Notes under the pieces: generated by a model
Told to the model about the DNA's origin: nothing
Database searches by the model: none
The model's input: only the letters and a program-made list of their open reading frames with translations
Shown here: positions 40,432-52,407 of the stretch, piece by piece
Layout of the letters: each line of letters opens with the position of its first letter
How positions within the stretch are numbered: position 1 is the first letter of the stretch
Origin: Ectobius pallidus
Lineage: Eukaryota > Arthropoda > Insecta > Blattodea > Ectobiidae
Direction of reading: 5' to 3'
Length of the DNA stretch: 64,000 nucleotides
Assembly: GCA_964059195.1 (NCBI GenBank)
Contig: CAXKWD010000007.1
Location: 58,281,163-58,345,162 of the forward strand
Program-made: the position numbers and the translations under genes

Positions 40432-41140
40432 AAGCTGTATCCAGTTCTCTCAGGCACAGACTGGTAAACATGCCTCTCAGCAAATCAGAATATGACCTGT
40501 AATATAATGCAATCATCTCCACTGCAGAAAATAATGGGTCCAGAAGAGAACTAATTCACAAGAAAATCAACAGGTGCAAAAAACAAAAACTAACCAGATA
40601 GATCACCACCTTGAAACCAATAGAAAAAAAAATTTGGAATACAAGAAAATTACATTCCACCCTTGGACCGACAATAAATTCAGAAAATGGCATCACAACA
40701 GCACCTGTAAACATTTACTCTTTAGCAACCTACTGAAATCTATGAAATTAGAGAACGCCCACCACAGTAAAAAATCAGGCATCTACCAATCTAAATGTAA
40801 TATGTAGGAAAAACCAAGAGGACATTGAAAGTTAGAACTAAAGAACATGTAAGACACAACAAATATCAAAATACGGACAAATCAGCGGTAGCAGCACACT
40901 TTTGGGGTGCAGGACATGAAGTTGACAGGGATCCAGGGAACTATTAAAATGTGTCTGTGGTCACAAGGAACTTTCGGTCTGGGAGAGGATTTTTATTTAC
41001 AAGAAGAGGAAACAACTGATAAACTGTGACATCCTAACTGATGATGACCTCATCTCAAAATTTGTTCCACATCCAAGGGAGTGTGCCATGGCAGTTGAAG
41101 TATAGCTGCTGACAATGGTAGCGAAGGTGCTGAAACAAGT
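40432..41140 (+). pseudogene. Penelope-like element A, linker and GIY-YIG end
   Basis: Resumes the older copy. Traces include HRLVNMPLSKSEYDL, NAIISTAENNGSRRELIHKK, the GIYQSKCN start of the nuclease (about 40785) and KFVPHPRECAMAVEV before a stop at 41103-41105. Many frameshifts. It ends with a degenerate hammerhead-like stretch (41109-41136: CTGACAA, stem, GAAAC). Confidence 0.75.
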
Positions 41141-42020
41141 ACAAGTAAACTATACCAAAAGTTTAGTTTATGCATATTCAACTCATTATAGAATTATTAT
41201 TTTATATAACTTCACTGTTAACTTCCAATACAATTTAATATATTAATTGATGTAAATTTTTCAGTTAATTGTTTTTGTGATATTAATGTAGACTGATCTA
41301 TGTTTTATAAGTAAATACAAATACTGCAATTACTTTATAATAAGTTTTCCTTTGATGATACTATAATACATTTATTACATGTGACATAGTAGTATCATAA
41401 TGACATCCATTAGAGTATAAAATTTCACTCTGTTGTGGTATCATTAATATCGAACACAGAAAAATCTTGAAACCTTGAGAGCTGCACATCTAATTGCATA
41501 ATAAACAACTTGTATTTTTTAAATCAATTATGTTCATTACACTAAATTTAGTTCATTATTTTCATGTTTTAAAGTCTGTTGTTTTGTGGTTAAAACATGA
41601 AGAGAAGCTTCGATTTCCAGCATGCTATTAAATTTCATCTATCTCAAAAGACGAAAGCTTACTAACATCTAGGTCAGTCATCTCATTTGTTTGATGAATC
41701 TAAAAACACAAGCTAAACATTTAATTATGGTCAAACAAAAACAGTCATATGGTACTTGCCTATGATGGTAATGAAGATACTTGTACGAAAGCAACATTCA
41801 ATACATACATATATACAATTTTTTTTTAGTGTCCCCCCCAAAAAATATATATATCTCGGGACCCTTGCTCAGGAATAAATTTAAAAAGTTTCTTCCTTTA
41901 GGATATAACTAAGTTATATGGTTTTTATTTTTTTTTATATTTTATTTATTTACTCATTTCATAATATGAATTACAGCAGACTTTAGTAAGTAATAATATA
42001 GTACAAAATATATGAAACAT
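41141..42020. other. Intronic, nothing recognised
   Basis: AT-rich DNA with a CCCCCCC/ATATAT patch at about 41833-41856. No gene seen. Confidence 0.5.
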
Positions 42021-42023
42021 AAA

Positions 42024-42237
42024 TAAAGATCTCGCATGAAATCTGTGCTGATGACGACCGTTTCTCGCTAGAGAGAGACATGTTATTGTGCGAGAGAGAG
42101 AGGTAGTTTGGCTTTTACAAATAGGGAGGTTCTGTTGTGCGAGAGAGATAAGTAGCAGGCCAGTTGATGCTACAGTCCCCATGAAAACATAATGCAATGA
42201 AGTAGGCAATCGGCACAGATTTCGTGCGGGATCTTTA
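42024..42237. mobile_element. Short MITE, 28-bp inverted ends
   Basis: Left TAAAGATCTCGCATGAAATC (42024 onwards) and the reverse complement of the right end (TAAAGATCCCGCACGAAATC, ending 42237) match at 25 of about 28 positions. The interior has GCGAGAGAGA repeats. Non-coding; target duplication not resolved. Confidence 0.6.
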
Positions 42238-42527
42238 CATAATTAAAAGTAAGATAGAATTTTAAAATTTTATGTCATCCATATCTTCCAGATAAAATTC
42301 TTCAATTGTGTACAAATATTTTACACTGCACCGCATTATATTAGAGGATCTTTTTAATTTTAAAAACATCTTCTTTTCTACTCCAAAAATTCTAAACATT
42401 CAATTGCTAATTTTTCTCCTATAAACCTCTGATATTTGAGTTTTTAGTGTTTTAGCATAAATCCAATGCAGACAGTTGTATGTATTTGTAAGCTGCAGTA
42501 AGGTGAAGGTTATACTTAATATTACAG

Positions 42528-42663
42528 GAATGGTGGGATGAGCGCATAACTGAAAAAGGCTACTTCTTTTGCCTCAGTTATCTTCCTAAGATACTGCTTG
42601 CAGTAGTCATTACTTTGCTTGATGAGGCATATTATAAAGTCGCATGCTGGCTCAATGACAAAG
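42528..42663 (+). CDS. Anoctamin (TMEM16) family exon, next in order
   Basis: The exon follows an acceptor ATTACAG (ending 42527) and ends at a donor GTGAGT (42664). It is 136 nt, 45 codons plus one base. It reads EWWDERITEKGYFFCLSYLP, then KILLAVVITLLDEAYYKVAC and WLNDK. The L-P-K-x-L-L-A-x-V helix followed by D-E-x-Y-x-x-x-A-x-W-L-N-D is the anoctamin segment that directly follows the helix encoded by 20250-20402, and the splice phases agree (0 to 0). Downstream, the phase-1 donor would split the next codon, in families where E-N-Y-R follows. That next exon was not found before 64000. Confidence 0.85.
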
Positions 42664-43490
42664 GTGAGTAAATACTTACAAATATTTCAGTTCTGAGGAT
42701 TTGTGTGAAATGAGGGAGAACAAGATGTGTTTCCTACATGTTCAGTATCTAGCAGTGTGTTTTCATTTACAAAATTAACCCTATGGAAATAAAATTTAAA
42801 TAACCCTAACAGGTTCAGTGTTCTTCACTTGCCTACTGATTTGAGAAATCTGTGAAATAGAGGCAAGGGCTATTTTTTCCAACCTCTGAAAGAGCTGCTA
42901 AGTGACCAGCTGAGTGATACAAGATGCAGATTCTGCACACTGTGCTACTGAGCAGCTTCCCCACATAACATCTGTCACTATGGAGTTCAAAACATCAGTT
43001 GGAGTCAAAGTGCAGGCCTGTTAACAAGGATGGCAAGTGTGAGTTGTGCAGCATCAATTGTTTCCTTTAAGCAGAAGGGAATATATTGGTATCTTAATAT
43101 TCATTGTACTAGCAAAAGGTTACAAGAGAAGTCTACCAGTTCTGACACTTGATCATTTTCCCAGTAGACCTCTTACTTGTAATTAGTAGAGGTGTGTGTG
43201 TAGGCACAGAGAAGGGGCTGCTGAATAATCATGTTAATCTCATTACTGTTCACATTCAAGAATAAAAAAAATGAATAATCATAGAAAGAAAAAAGAAAAG
43301 AAAATAGAAATAGGTTTCTTCTCGGTTTCCATCTCTTCATCAATATTAGTTCATATGCCTCTTTTCATTTCCCATCAAGTCAAGATTATTTGTTCTGTTC
43401 TTTCCATATGAAAATCATTAAGACAGTCTGTGCTTATAAAAGAACCCTTCATACAATTTTTTCTTTTAAACTGGCAGAAGAAAATACACA
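42664..43490. other. Anoctamin intron, nothing recognised
   Basis: No exon or element ends were seen; AT-rich with an A/G-rich stretch at 43265-43310. Confidence 0.5.
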
Positions 43491-43780
43491 ACAAAAATTC
43501 ATGAGAGAATGTGCTGTGTTTATGGTGCAAACTTTGTGAGACATGGTGTTGTGCAAGAATGGTGTAGGAAATAGAAGGATGTTCAAGATGAAGGTGGAAA
43601 GGATGTAAATCCGTTGCTAGTGAAGACCTTGTTCAGGGAGTTGACCAAGTGTTTTGACAGAGAAAGAGGTTTAGCATTAGTGAACTCTCTGTGGATTTTT
43701 TTGGGCATTTCAAGGTCAGTTCTGTACACGAAGAGCTACAAAATGCTGCACTACTCACACTTGGCAGGAGATTCGATCAG
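43491..43780 (+). pseudogene. Heavily decayed mariner-like transposase trace
   Basis: Across frames the sequence reads V-V-Q-E-W-C-R-K, V-Q-D-E-G-G and FLGISRSVLYTK, resembling the W-C-R-x-F-K, H-D-E-x-x-x-G-R-P and (Q)VSRSVLY segments of insect mariner-like transposases. No catalytic motif remains. Weak assignment. Confidence 0.35.
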
Positions 43781-45790
43781 GCCAGCCATGAAAATTGTTA
43801 TAGTAGGGAAGCTGCACAGTATCAGAGTGCTCTGATCTACCTCATATCACGCAACTGGTCACTTAGCAGTGCTATTGGAGGTTAAAAAAAAATATCCCTT
43901 CTGTTTTCACTCTTTAATTTTTATATATACACCAACATATACAACAGCTCTCTTTATATTAATTAAGTGAGATGGTTGACATGACTTCACTTTTACTTAC
44001 ATTTTTGTAGAACGTACATTTCATGGGCTCTGCCCACATTTTCAACTGCTAGTCAGCTGTCAAATCATTGCCTGCTTCTCACTTAATTAACATAACATAT
44101 TGCTTCTCTGTATGAAAGTTCTATTATTTTTTTGGTAGTTTAACAGCTCTCTTTTTTCTATTTTATAACAAAGCGTATGAAATCCTGTGCAATCTACATT
44201 TAAGCTCATTATCTAGATTCAAATTCCTGAATTGGCACCATATTTTCTCCAAGTAGAGATAATGCTCATTACATTAAGTTACACAATGGTATGTTTGAGA
44301 AAAGAAAAATAATTGGAAAATGAACATGTAGACACACATCTTATACAGAAGTTGTTGCAGAAATCCAGTCTTGAATAAAGCATCTAGCCTTGTCAGTTGT
44401 GTTTCACTGATAAGAAGAAAAGTATTACCCAAGTAGCCAGATTTAAACACACTGAATGATAAGTGAAAGCTTTTACACTTGGCTTTTGTCTTGTCTTGCT
44501 AAATTTTAACTACTTGCTTTTGTTTATAATTTAATTATTTTAAGGGAAGTGACATAATACTATTACTATACTTTAAGATTCTTTAGATGAGAGTAAATTG
44601 GAAGTACTGAATACTGTAGTTGCCAGTTTTGAAAATACTAGAAACATAATCAGATATCCTTCATTCATGGTGTAACAAAAAGGTAAACCAAATCTTTGGG
44701 GGAAACATTTCTTGGATATACAGGGTGAAATAAATTATATTATATGAACATGGGTCCGAAAATGCTCTATTTTCTTGTGAGAGCCCTATCTCTACACCTG
44801 CACCACTTAGCAAAATACTCTATACTGGTTTTCACATCGTGAAGGCACAATGGGCTCTTATGGCCATGTTATTCATATGGGAGGATCAAGCACGCACGGG
44901 CGCTATGTTGCCAGATCGGTCTGTTTTCAGAATATGACCAGAGTGAAATAGGAATATGCATTTCTGTACAAAATTTTATGAAGAATATGATGGTGTACAC
45001 GAAAATCTCATATTTTCGTTGATTTTTGTTTAAATAATGAAAATTGGATTTTTTTTCATTAAACGAAAATTTTAACATATTTTTTTTTCGAACATTAAAA
45101 CGTACAAAAATATCGAAACAATTGCGACGAAAAAAATCTCAGTTATTCGTTTGTCCTTATAGGTGATGATCATTTGAAAAGTTCAGCAGTATTTTTAAAA
45201 TGTTGTTTATAAAAAAATAATTTGTCAGATAAGGTGAGAGTATTTTTAGATGTTGCACTGGAAAATGTCGTCGCTGGCTAAATTTCGTTCTATTAGTCCA
45301 CATAAAAACTTCCAGCGACAAAGTTGTAAAGAAAAGTGTGAAATTATTTTTCAGTATCATTTGAAATTCCCCCGAACAATATTAGCCATGTATCCTCAGT
45401 TTCCTTCTCAGTAGAACAGCGTGTGACATTGTGAAAAAGTGACATACTATAGGGGTCTGGTTAGCTGTAAGTTTCTTTCTGTTCAGTTAACTTTTTGAGT
45501 TGTAATATTTTATTTTCATTTAGTGAACAAATTAAGCTTGTGCAAGATACTGCAGCAGAGTTTAATTCCTTGAAATAACACCACCATTATTATTTAATGC
45601 TGTTAGCCTACACATACCATAGTGTGGCCATTACATTCAGAGCTATTAGTCGACTGAAATTAATGACATCAGCTTCACAGCTCAAACATTAGATAGGCGA
45701 TTAGCAACTTTACAGTGTAAACATTCAAAGCAATAACAATGAAAATGCAGTTACCTAGTATGCTTGTCGTGTTAGTAAAATTTATCACAA
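43781..45790. other. Intronic, nothing firm
   Basis: A small inverted pair TTAATTAAGTGAGA (about 43959) and TCTCACTTAATTAA (about 44079) could be MITE ends. The remainder is AT-rich without recognisable coding. Confidence 0.4.
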
Positions 45791-46020
45791 GGGCATCCTT
45801 GTTAGAAAAATGCTAACATGCTCTGACACTGAACTTTGTGAAAAAGCATCCAAGTTAGAAAATGCTAACGGGCTTCAACTCAATGAACTTTTTTGTGAAA
45901 GGGCATCCATGTTAGAAAAACGCTAACGTGCTCTGACACAGTGAACTTTTTGAAAAAACAACCAAGTTAGAAAATGCTTCAACTGGATGAACTTTTTTGT
46001 GTATAGGGCACCAATGTCAA
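45791..46020 (+). repeat. 56-bp minisatellite with alternating units
   Basis: Units begin at about 45791, 45845, 45901 and 45957, with a partial one at about 46008. The core is GCATCCA(A/T)GTTAGAAAA. Units 1 and 3 share GCTCTGACAC, while units 2 and 4 share CTTCAACT and TGAACTTTTTTGTG, so the array is built from a two-unit higher-order repeat. Confidence 0.75.
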
Positions 46021-46152
46021 ATAATGTTTTGATGTGCCTTTAAGAAAATTAACTTTGTACGAGAAGCAAATTACTAAAAAACCTATGATTTTGAACAGTA
46101 CATACTGTACTCAGTGAACTTTTCAATTATTCCTTCTTCAAAACCATACGGC

Positions 46153-46166
46153 CAGTATATCCAGCT
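46153..46166 (+). repeat. Target duplication of RTE-like LINE, left
   Basis: CAGTATATCCAGCT occurs at 46153-46166 and exactly again at 47500-47513, bracketing the LINE. Confidence 0.85.
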
Positions 46167-47499
46167 TACTTACTTACTATACGGCGCTACAGCCCTGGGT
46201 GAGCCTTGGCCTCCCTTACTATCAGCCTCCATGCTTCTCTATTCATGATCTTCTCTCTCCATCCTTTCACATTCATACTTTTCAAGTCCTCGATTATACA
46301 GTCTATCCACCTCAATCTTGGTCTTCCTCTTTTCCTCACTGAGTAGAGTCTTGCTTTGAACATTTTTTGAGGTATTCTATATTCTTGCATCCTTTCCAAG
46401 TGGCCCCACCATTGCAGCCTTTGGGATTTTATGAATCGCACTATATCTTCTCCCATAATTATTTCATTAATTTCATGGTTGCATCTAATCCTCCACATTC
46501 CATGATCAATTACTGGTCCGTAAATTCTTCTCATTATTTTACGTTCGAATTTCCTCAAATTTTCCTGGTCTGTTTTAGTCATAGTCCAGGTTTCTGCACC
46601 ATATGTAATCACAGGTCTTACTAGTGTTTTATATATTAACATTTTCGATTTCCTGGTTAGTAGTTTACTCTTCATTAATTTTAAGTTTGCGAAATATGCT
46701 TTGTTCCCAGCTTGAATCCGATCCTTTATAGACGTGTCTATTCTGCCTTCATTATCTATTATATTTCCCAGGTATCTAAATTGGGACACCCCCTCAAAAA
46801 CTTTCTGTCCAATTTCCAATGCCTGTGGATTTCTTTTTATTTGTGAAGGAGATATAACCATATATTTAGTTTTACCCATGTTCACTGTCAATCCCATTCC
46901 TTCTGCCTTACGTTCCAATTCTTCATATACTTCTATAATTTTTCTCTTAGTTCTGGCTACAATGACGATGTCGTCAGCGTATGCAAAAATCTGACTCATC
47001 TTATTAAAGATTGTGCCTCTTTGATCAAGATCTTTAACCACATAGTGTAGAGCCAATATGAATAGCGTAGTCGATAAACCATCTCCTTGCTTCACTCCTC
47101 TATTAAACAGAAAGCTTTCACTAAGTTTGTTGTCAATTTTAACTTTGGCTGCCGTGTTCGTCATAGTCATCTTTATTAATCTGATTAATTTCTTAGGGAT
47201 TTTCATTTGTCTCATGGCTTCGTAGAGTTTTCCCCTATTTACGCTGTCGAAGGCCTGTTTGAAATCTATAAACAGCATATGCAGGTCTAACCCATGTTCA
47301 TAATGCTTCTCCACCATTTGTCTTATGGAGAATAATTGGTCAATTGTCCCCCTATTAGGTCTGAATCCACATTGGTATTCGCCAATTATAGTTTCGGTTA
47401 CCTGTTTAAGTTTCATATTGATTACTGATGACAGTATTTTATATGCCACATTCAATAGAGTTATGCCTCTATAGTTACTGCATTCTAACCTATCCCCTT
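46167..47499 (-). mobile_element. RTE-like LINE, 5' truncated
   Basis: Bounded by a perfect 14-bp duplication. On minus the 3' end runs ...GCGCCGTATAGTAAGTAAGTA, a short TAAG-type tail. The 5' end is truncated inside the reverse transcriptase. The remaining 1.3 kb is uninterrupted coding, so the insertion is not old. Confidence 0.85.
46187..47499 (-). pseudogene. RTE-like reverse transcriptase, 5' truncated
   Basis: Starts within the polymerase at [16 protein letters not shown] and continues with [49 protein letters not shown] and the catalytic YADD in [11 protein letters not shown]. The C-terminal region carries W-T-M-T and [11 protein letters not shown], then KRGRPRLRW and stops after EAKAHPGL. 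The roughly 27 codons open upstream (to 47581) are target-site flank and not part of the element. Endonuclease missing. No stop codons in the retained part. Confidence 0.88.
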
Positions 47500-47747
47500 C
47501 AGTATATCCAGCTAGAAAGTACAAAACCAGTGACCAGATTTCAACAATTTTGTCTGCATTAATATATGCAGCTGTCTGCAATGACGATCCAGAGTTTCAC
47601 AACGAGGGAAATAATTGGTAACTCCAGCCAGCAGTGACGTCATCGGAGGAAGAAAGGAAAAGTCACAAAATAAAGTGTGAAATTTGTGAATGAACCGGCA
47701 ACTTATTTCGTAAGACCGGGGCCAACCCCCGCATTTTTTGTTATGAA

Positions 47748-48061
47748 TATAACTAACTCCATAGCACTAACATCCCAAAAGGGACAAGGCCTACCACACG
47801 ACCGCTGCATCATCTACCATAGGCAGATGACAGGATTTTCGGCATGTGGTCAGCATGCCGACACCCATGACCATTAATGGTGGTTTCCATGACCGGAGCT
47901 GCTACTTCGCTATCAAGTAGCTCCTCAATTTGTACCACGAGGCAGAGTGCACCCCTACCAGACTTCCCTACCTCAGAAAAATCCGAGGAGGAACCGGGGA
48001 TCGAACCCAGGCCAATGGATCTGTAGTCAGTGACGCTAACCACAAGACTATGCTGGTGGTC
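47748..48061 (-). mobile_element. tRNA-derived SINE
   Basis: Target duplication TTGTTATGAA at 47738-47747 and 48062-48071. Read on minus, the element starts GACCACCAGCATAGTCTTG, has an A-box-like TAGTCTTGTGGTTAGC and a B box GGTTCGATCCC (48007-47997), followed by a non-tRNA body. 314 bp. Transcription would be by RNA polymerase III from the internal promoter. Confidence 0.85.
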
Positions 48062-48071
48062 TTGTTATGAA

Positions 48072-50460
48072 ATATAGCTTATTTATTTCAAATTGGCCTA
48101 CTTTTTCACGTATTACTTTTTTGTATAAAGGACTTGTTGAAAGATTGTTAAAGGCCTGGAACTTAATTTCTTTGTGTGTTCATGATAAAGAAGTACTTTT
48201 TTCTTCACAGGCTTACAACATTAATCGGTTAATGCGAACACATTTTTATAGGCCTTACATGCCTAAGCTTTAAAGCAAATGAGAAATTTAGTTCACATTT
48301 TTCCAGTTGCTTGAAGAAATTTTCAATAAATTTCAGTTCTAAAACTAAACAGTTCTCAATATAATTGCATATTGCGTTGCACTTCTAATAAAAAGTAATT
48401 CACAATATTGGTGACTTAAACTTTTGTATGCAATTTGAGAGTAAATTTGAGTTGTTTCTCTTAAGAGCCTTTAACATTTTGAATATTTTGTTTTATTTAC
48501 TTTAAAGATAGAGCAGTATTTATTTTTTACATTTTTAAGAATAAATTTAATTTCAATTAAATATTGTGAACTTGTATTTTTTTCTACTGAAGCTGAAGCC
48601 CCGACTAGGGCGAAGCCTATAACCATCTTTATCAGACTTCGTGAGCACTGTTTGTCAGTTGCTGCTTTATCTATTTACGTTAAAAAGTAGAGATTGATAT
48701 TTCAATATTCTTTGTAATTTTCTTGGTAACTGGCCCACGAACTCAAACACCATGATAATGTTCTTTTTCGTATACATTACACACAATAATTATCATATAT
48801 ATATTATATTATATATATATACATTATTACATATATACCGGTATATATATTGAATTTTTTTAAAGTTCGAAATATATATGATCTGAAATGTAAACTTATA
48901 TCAAGTGTATACTTCCTTAGAAATTACATTCTCATATCAATAGAATTGGAAATAAGAGAAATGTGCAATGGTTGACTGAGTACACCACGCGACCAGTGTG
49001 TTCCAATAACAGAAGCAACTGCTCTAGGGTTATTTGTAGCATCTGGGCTGTGACGATTGGCCACCAGAGCACCATCTACAAATAAAGTAATAGATACAAT
49101 ATAAAGTACACAAACCACATACATAATGAATAGAGGAGAAAGTGTGATGACTGAGGTAGTTCACTGGTTCTTCCGCTAGGTAGCAGTTACTCTGCTTGAG
49201 ATTTGCGGGAGCAAGATTACTACGGGCGGTATAGGAAAAATTGCAAACACTTTTAAACAAAATAATACATTAATCTATTCCAAAATGACTCACCTTATCT
49301 AAATTGAATTGTTAGTTACTTTTGACAATTTTCGGGCTGCTTTACACGTCTTGGAAGATCTCATCTCCATAAATAAACATGGCCGTGTGTAACAGTAATT
49401 TCTCAGATTGCAAGAAGCTTGACCATAACATTTCGTTCCACATCTTTCCAAAAATCGAAGATGTTCACAAGCAATGAACAATTATATAATATAGGTATGA
49501 AACAGCTAAGGGAAGATTTGATCTAATATTTTGTTGCCTAGAAAATAGGGTAGAGGGTATGTTAGTATAATTTGATGAGAATTTGTTAAAGAATGTACAT
49601 TTGTATAGAAATAACAACGTATAATTAGGGTAGAAAACAGATAAGGGATATTTTATAAATTAATATTAATATTACATTGTATAGAATATTACTGAGTATT
49701 AATTTGTATTAATATTGTATTAATAGTAATATCATTTATATTAATATTAATTTTCTACTGGCTGTATGGGGTAAGTTATTTAGGTGAAACACGGTCAAAA
49801 GTGTAGATCTGTGTACAAATTATGTGAACAGAGATAATATAAACTAAGGGATGGTTTGTGAATTGCAGGGCACGGAAATTTCATAAGCAGCACTACAAAA
49901 ATAGGGCGCGTGATCTTTAAAATTGGCATCTCAACATCCGATAAAAACGCACATACGCAAAAATTATTTTGCAATGCATTCTACATACATCACACAATAT
50001 TTCAAAGCATTTTCTCTGATTTTTTCATAAAAAAATTAAATCCTCTTGCCTTAACTACAGCCCACTATTTGCTCGAACCCTCGACCATTCGCCGTTCGCT
50101 GTAACTGATGTACGTCTTATGTTGTTAAATTATATTATTAAAAAAAGGAACAAGATATTAAACTAATAAGACATTTGCTATGATAATTACACATAAAAAT
50201 TACTAACATAAGTGAACAGAAAATATGATAAATAATCCAATAAATGCATAAATAAAAGTAGTGCAGATTTACTAAGTTAGAAAAAAGCTTCATTCACTCC
50301 TTTTCCCCAGCGGGTCAATCTTGCAGTATGGGTACAAGTAGTCAGTTAATATAGTATTATTATTGAGTCCACGAATAAATTATGTAAAATTTTTTACGTT
50401 ATTGCTGGTATTTTATGGAAAAGATGCCTGCTAATACCTCAATACCATTCTGATAGCTTT
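48072..50460. other. AT-rich DNA with TA microsatellite
   Basis: A (TA)n-like tract at about 48791-48855. No gene recognised. The segment 49110-49170 shares GAAAGTGTGATGACT with the complement of 51120-51150, a trace of the repeat described at 51120. Confidence 0.45.
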
Positions 50461-50464
50461 AGCT

Positions 50465-50875
50465 TTAGCTTTAGAGTAATTACTATTACTCGTTAACCAT
50501 TATTAATATAGGTGGTACTCGATTTATAATAAGATCCAAATATTTCACTAAACCTTACACACTTGATCTCTTTCTGGACACAAAAATAAAATAATAAATG
50601 TCGCATAGTCAAATTTGCTTAACCCTCAACATTTCACGATCGTCCCACATCATTCAGACAGCTGTAGCGCCCGGAATAATTACCACTCAATTACTCGTAA
50701 ACCATTCAAGATATAAAGGTGGTACTGAATTTAAAATAAAGTTGAAATATTTTACTAAAACATTCTCGCTTGAAATTTTTAAGGGACCCAAAAATGAAAA
50801 AAATTGTCGCATAGTCAAATTCCGTTTCACCCTCCATGAATTTTTCGTAATTGGTGATGTTTATATAATGAAATA
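50465..50875. repeat. Diverged tandem duplication, about 205-bp unit
   Basis: Two units share ATTACT(C)GT(T)AACCAT, GGTGGTACT(C/G), ATATTT(C)ACTAAA, the ATGTCGCATAGTCAAATT block (about 50597 and 50803) and CAACATTTCACG / CCATGAATTTTTCG. Strongly diverged, so old. Confidence 0.6.
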
Positions 50876-51119
50876 AAAACCTTTATGTCCGCATTTTTTA
50901 AGTCTCTGTTTTAACCATCAGAAGGACTGTGTTGTGCAGATTATTTCTGCACAAATTTCACAGAAATAGGACCAAGGGGGTAATTAAAGATTGCGAGTTT
51001 AATCATAAGATGCCAAACTATCATGATGCAGCATTGAGAAGTTGAAACGCAAACGAAGGTGCTGCCAGTGTTTTGGTGGACCGCCGCTCTCCCTATACCC
51101 ACCATTGTATTAGCGGCCG

Positions 51120-51310
51120 AGTCATCACACTTTCTCATTCTATTCATTATGCCACATAGTTAAGCACGGGAAGTGGAGGCGGGAGCCCTAGCGAAACTCT
51201 TTTGCATTTTCGAATAATGTACGATACACTGTTTGTAGGTTTCGAAAATGTGCCATATGTATATCCATGGTTTGTCGTATTGGTCAGCCTGATACCCAGA
51301 ATTCTAAGTC
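51120..51310. repeat. Dispersed repeat related to 28637-28760
   Basis: CCACATAGTTAAGCACGGGAAG (51157) parallels CCACATAGTTAAGTGCGCGAAG (28640), and GGTTTCGAAAATGTG (51238 and 28685) recurs after a length difference, then a CAGCCTGATACC / AAGCCTATCACC end. The upstream part (GAGTCATCACACTTTCTC) recurs inverted near 49140. Non-coding. Confidence 0.55.
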
Positions 51311-52205
51311 GTCAATAACATGGTCGTCAGTTGTATGGTATTATCATGAATTACGTATTTTAAGGTGAGGGAATTACAGGATGTAGTCTTATATATTAAC
51401 AAATTTCGCACCTAATTATAATCCTTGCACCTAGGGACACATTTTCAATGTTTCGTTCCGTAAAAATTAAAACTGTAATATTGAGGCGTAGGGCTGGACC
51501 CAACTAAAGTTTCTACAATAACATAAACTAAGTCCAGTCACTACAAGATGACATAATGGAGACCTTGGGACCAGGATATGAGGGAACGCCATTATGGCAG
51601 GGGAGGAAACCAACACCTAATTCATAATAAGACAAATTTTAATACTTATGCACAACACGGCTTGCTACTACTCACTACACACACAAAAATACAAACCCAA
51701 AACAGTGAGTACAAGTTATAAAGTTAGCAAGTCAGAAAAACCTGCACAAATACAAGCCGTCGAGTCTCCTGGATAGCGGCCATTGTTGATCAGGTCGAGA
51801 GTCTCCTTCCCAGAGCAGAAGTTGGTAAAACAGAGCAGCTGACTAGGATCCAGTATGTGGGCATGCTCTCTTGAGTGCACGCAGTACTACCAGGGCAGCA
51901 GACTACAATAATTTATGCAGATTTAATATATTGTAACAAAACCATATCTTAGAAATAATGACGGTACTTGAACGAATTAATGAATTCTTCAGAATTTCTT
52001 AAAGAGCAACTATTTAGCCTTATTTACTATTAATAATCTTGTTACTTCTGCTAATAACAGCACGCTCTCTTGACGGCCCGCTGAACTACGGCTGCCCCAT
52101 ACCAAAATGAAATTATAGAAATTTACCTTTGTGCTGCAGCAGAATTCACCTGCCCCTTAACTAAAACGTGTGTTTTAATTTACTTTTAGCAGATCAATAT
52201 TCCCT
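51311..52205. other. No gene; possible repeat edge
   Basis: ACTAAAGTTTCTACAATAAC at 51513 nearly matches the last bases of the window (63978-64000), so a dispersed repeat may begin here. Nothing else recognised. Confidence 0.35.
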
Positions 52206-52407
52206 AGAACCTATACTAGTGATATATTCAACATTTCTGGAATCAAGCCACTTTCTGTCTCTAGAAATGCAGCAATAGTCAGTCATTTACATTCTATCAA
52301 ATATAAAGTCATTAAATCCAACACCACCTTAATTACACCCGAAGATGTTCATCCCCATAACATAAGACAAGTTGCTTATCTCTTTGTAACTGATAGCAAA
52401 TCCACTA

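Noticed and set aside
41833..41856. ATATAT/CCCCCCC patch as a regulatory element
   Set aside because: Simple-sequence patch in an intron with no other signal.
47500..47581. N-terminal 27 residues of the RTE-like frame
   Set aside because: They lie outside the LINE, in the duplicated target and flank; the open frame across the junction is fortuitous.
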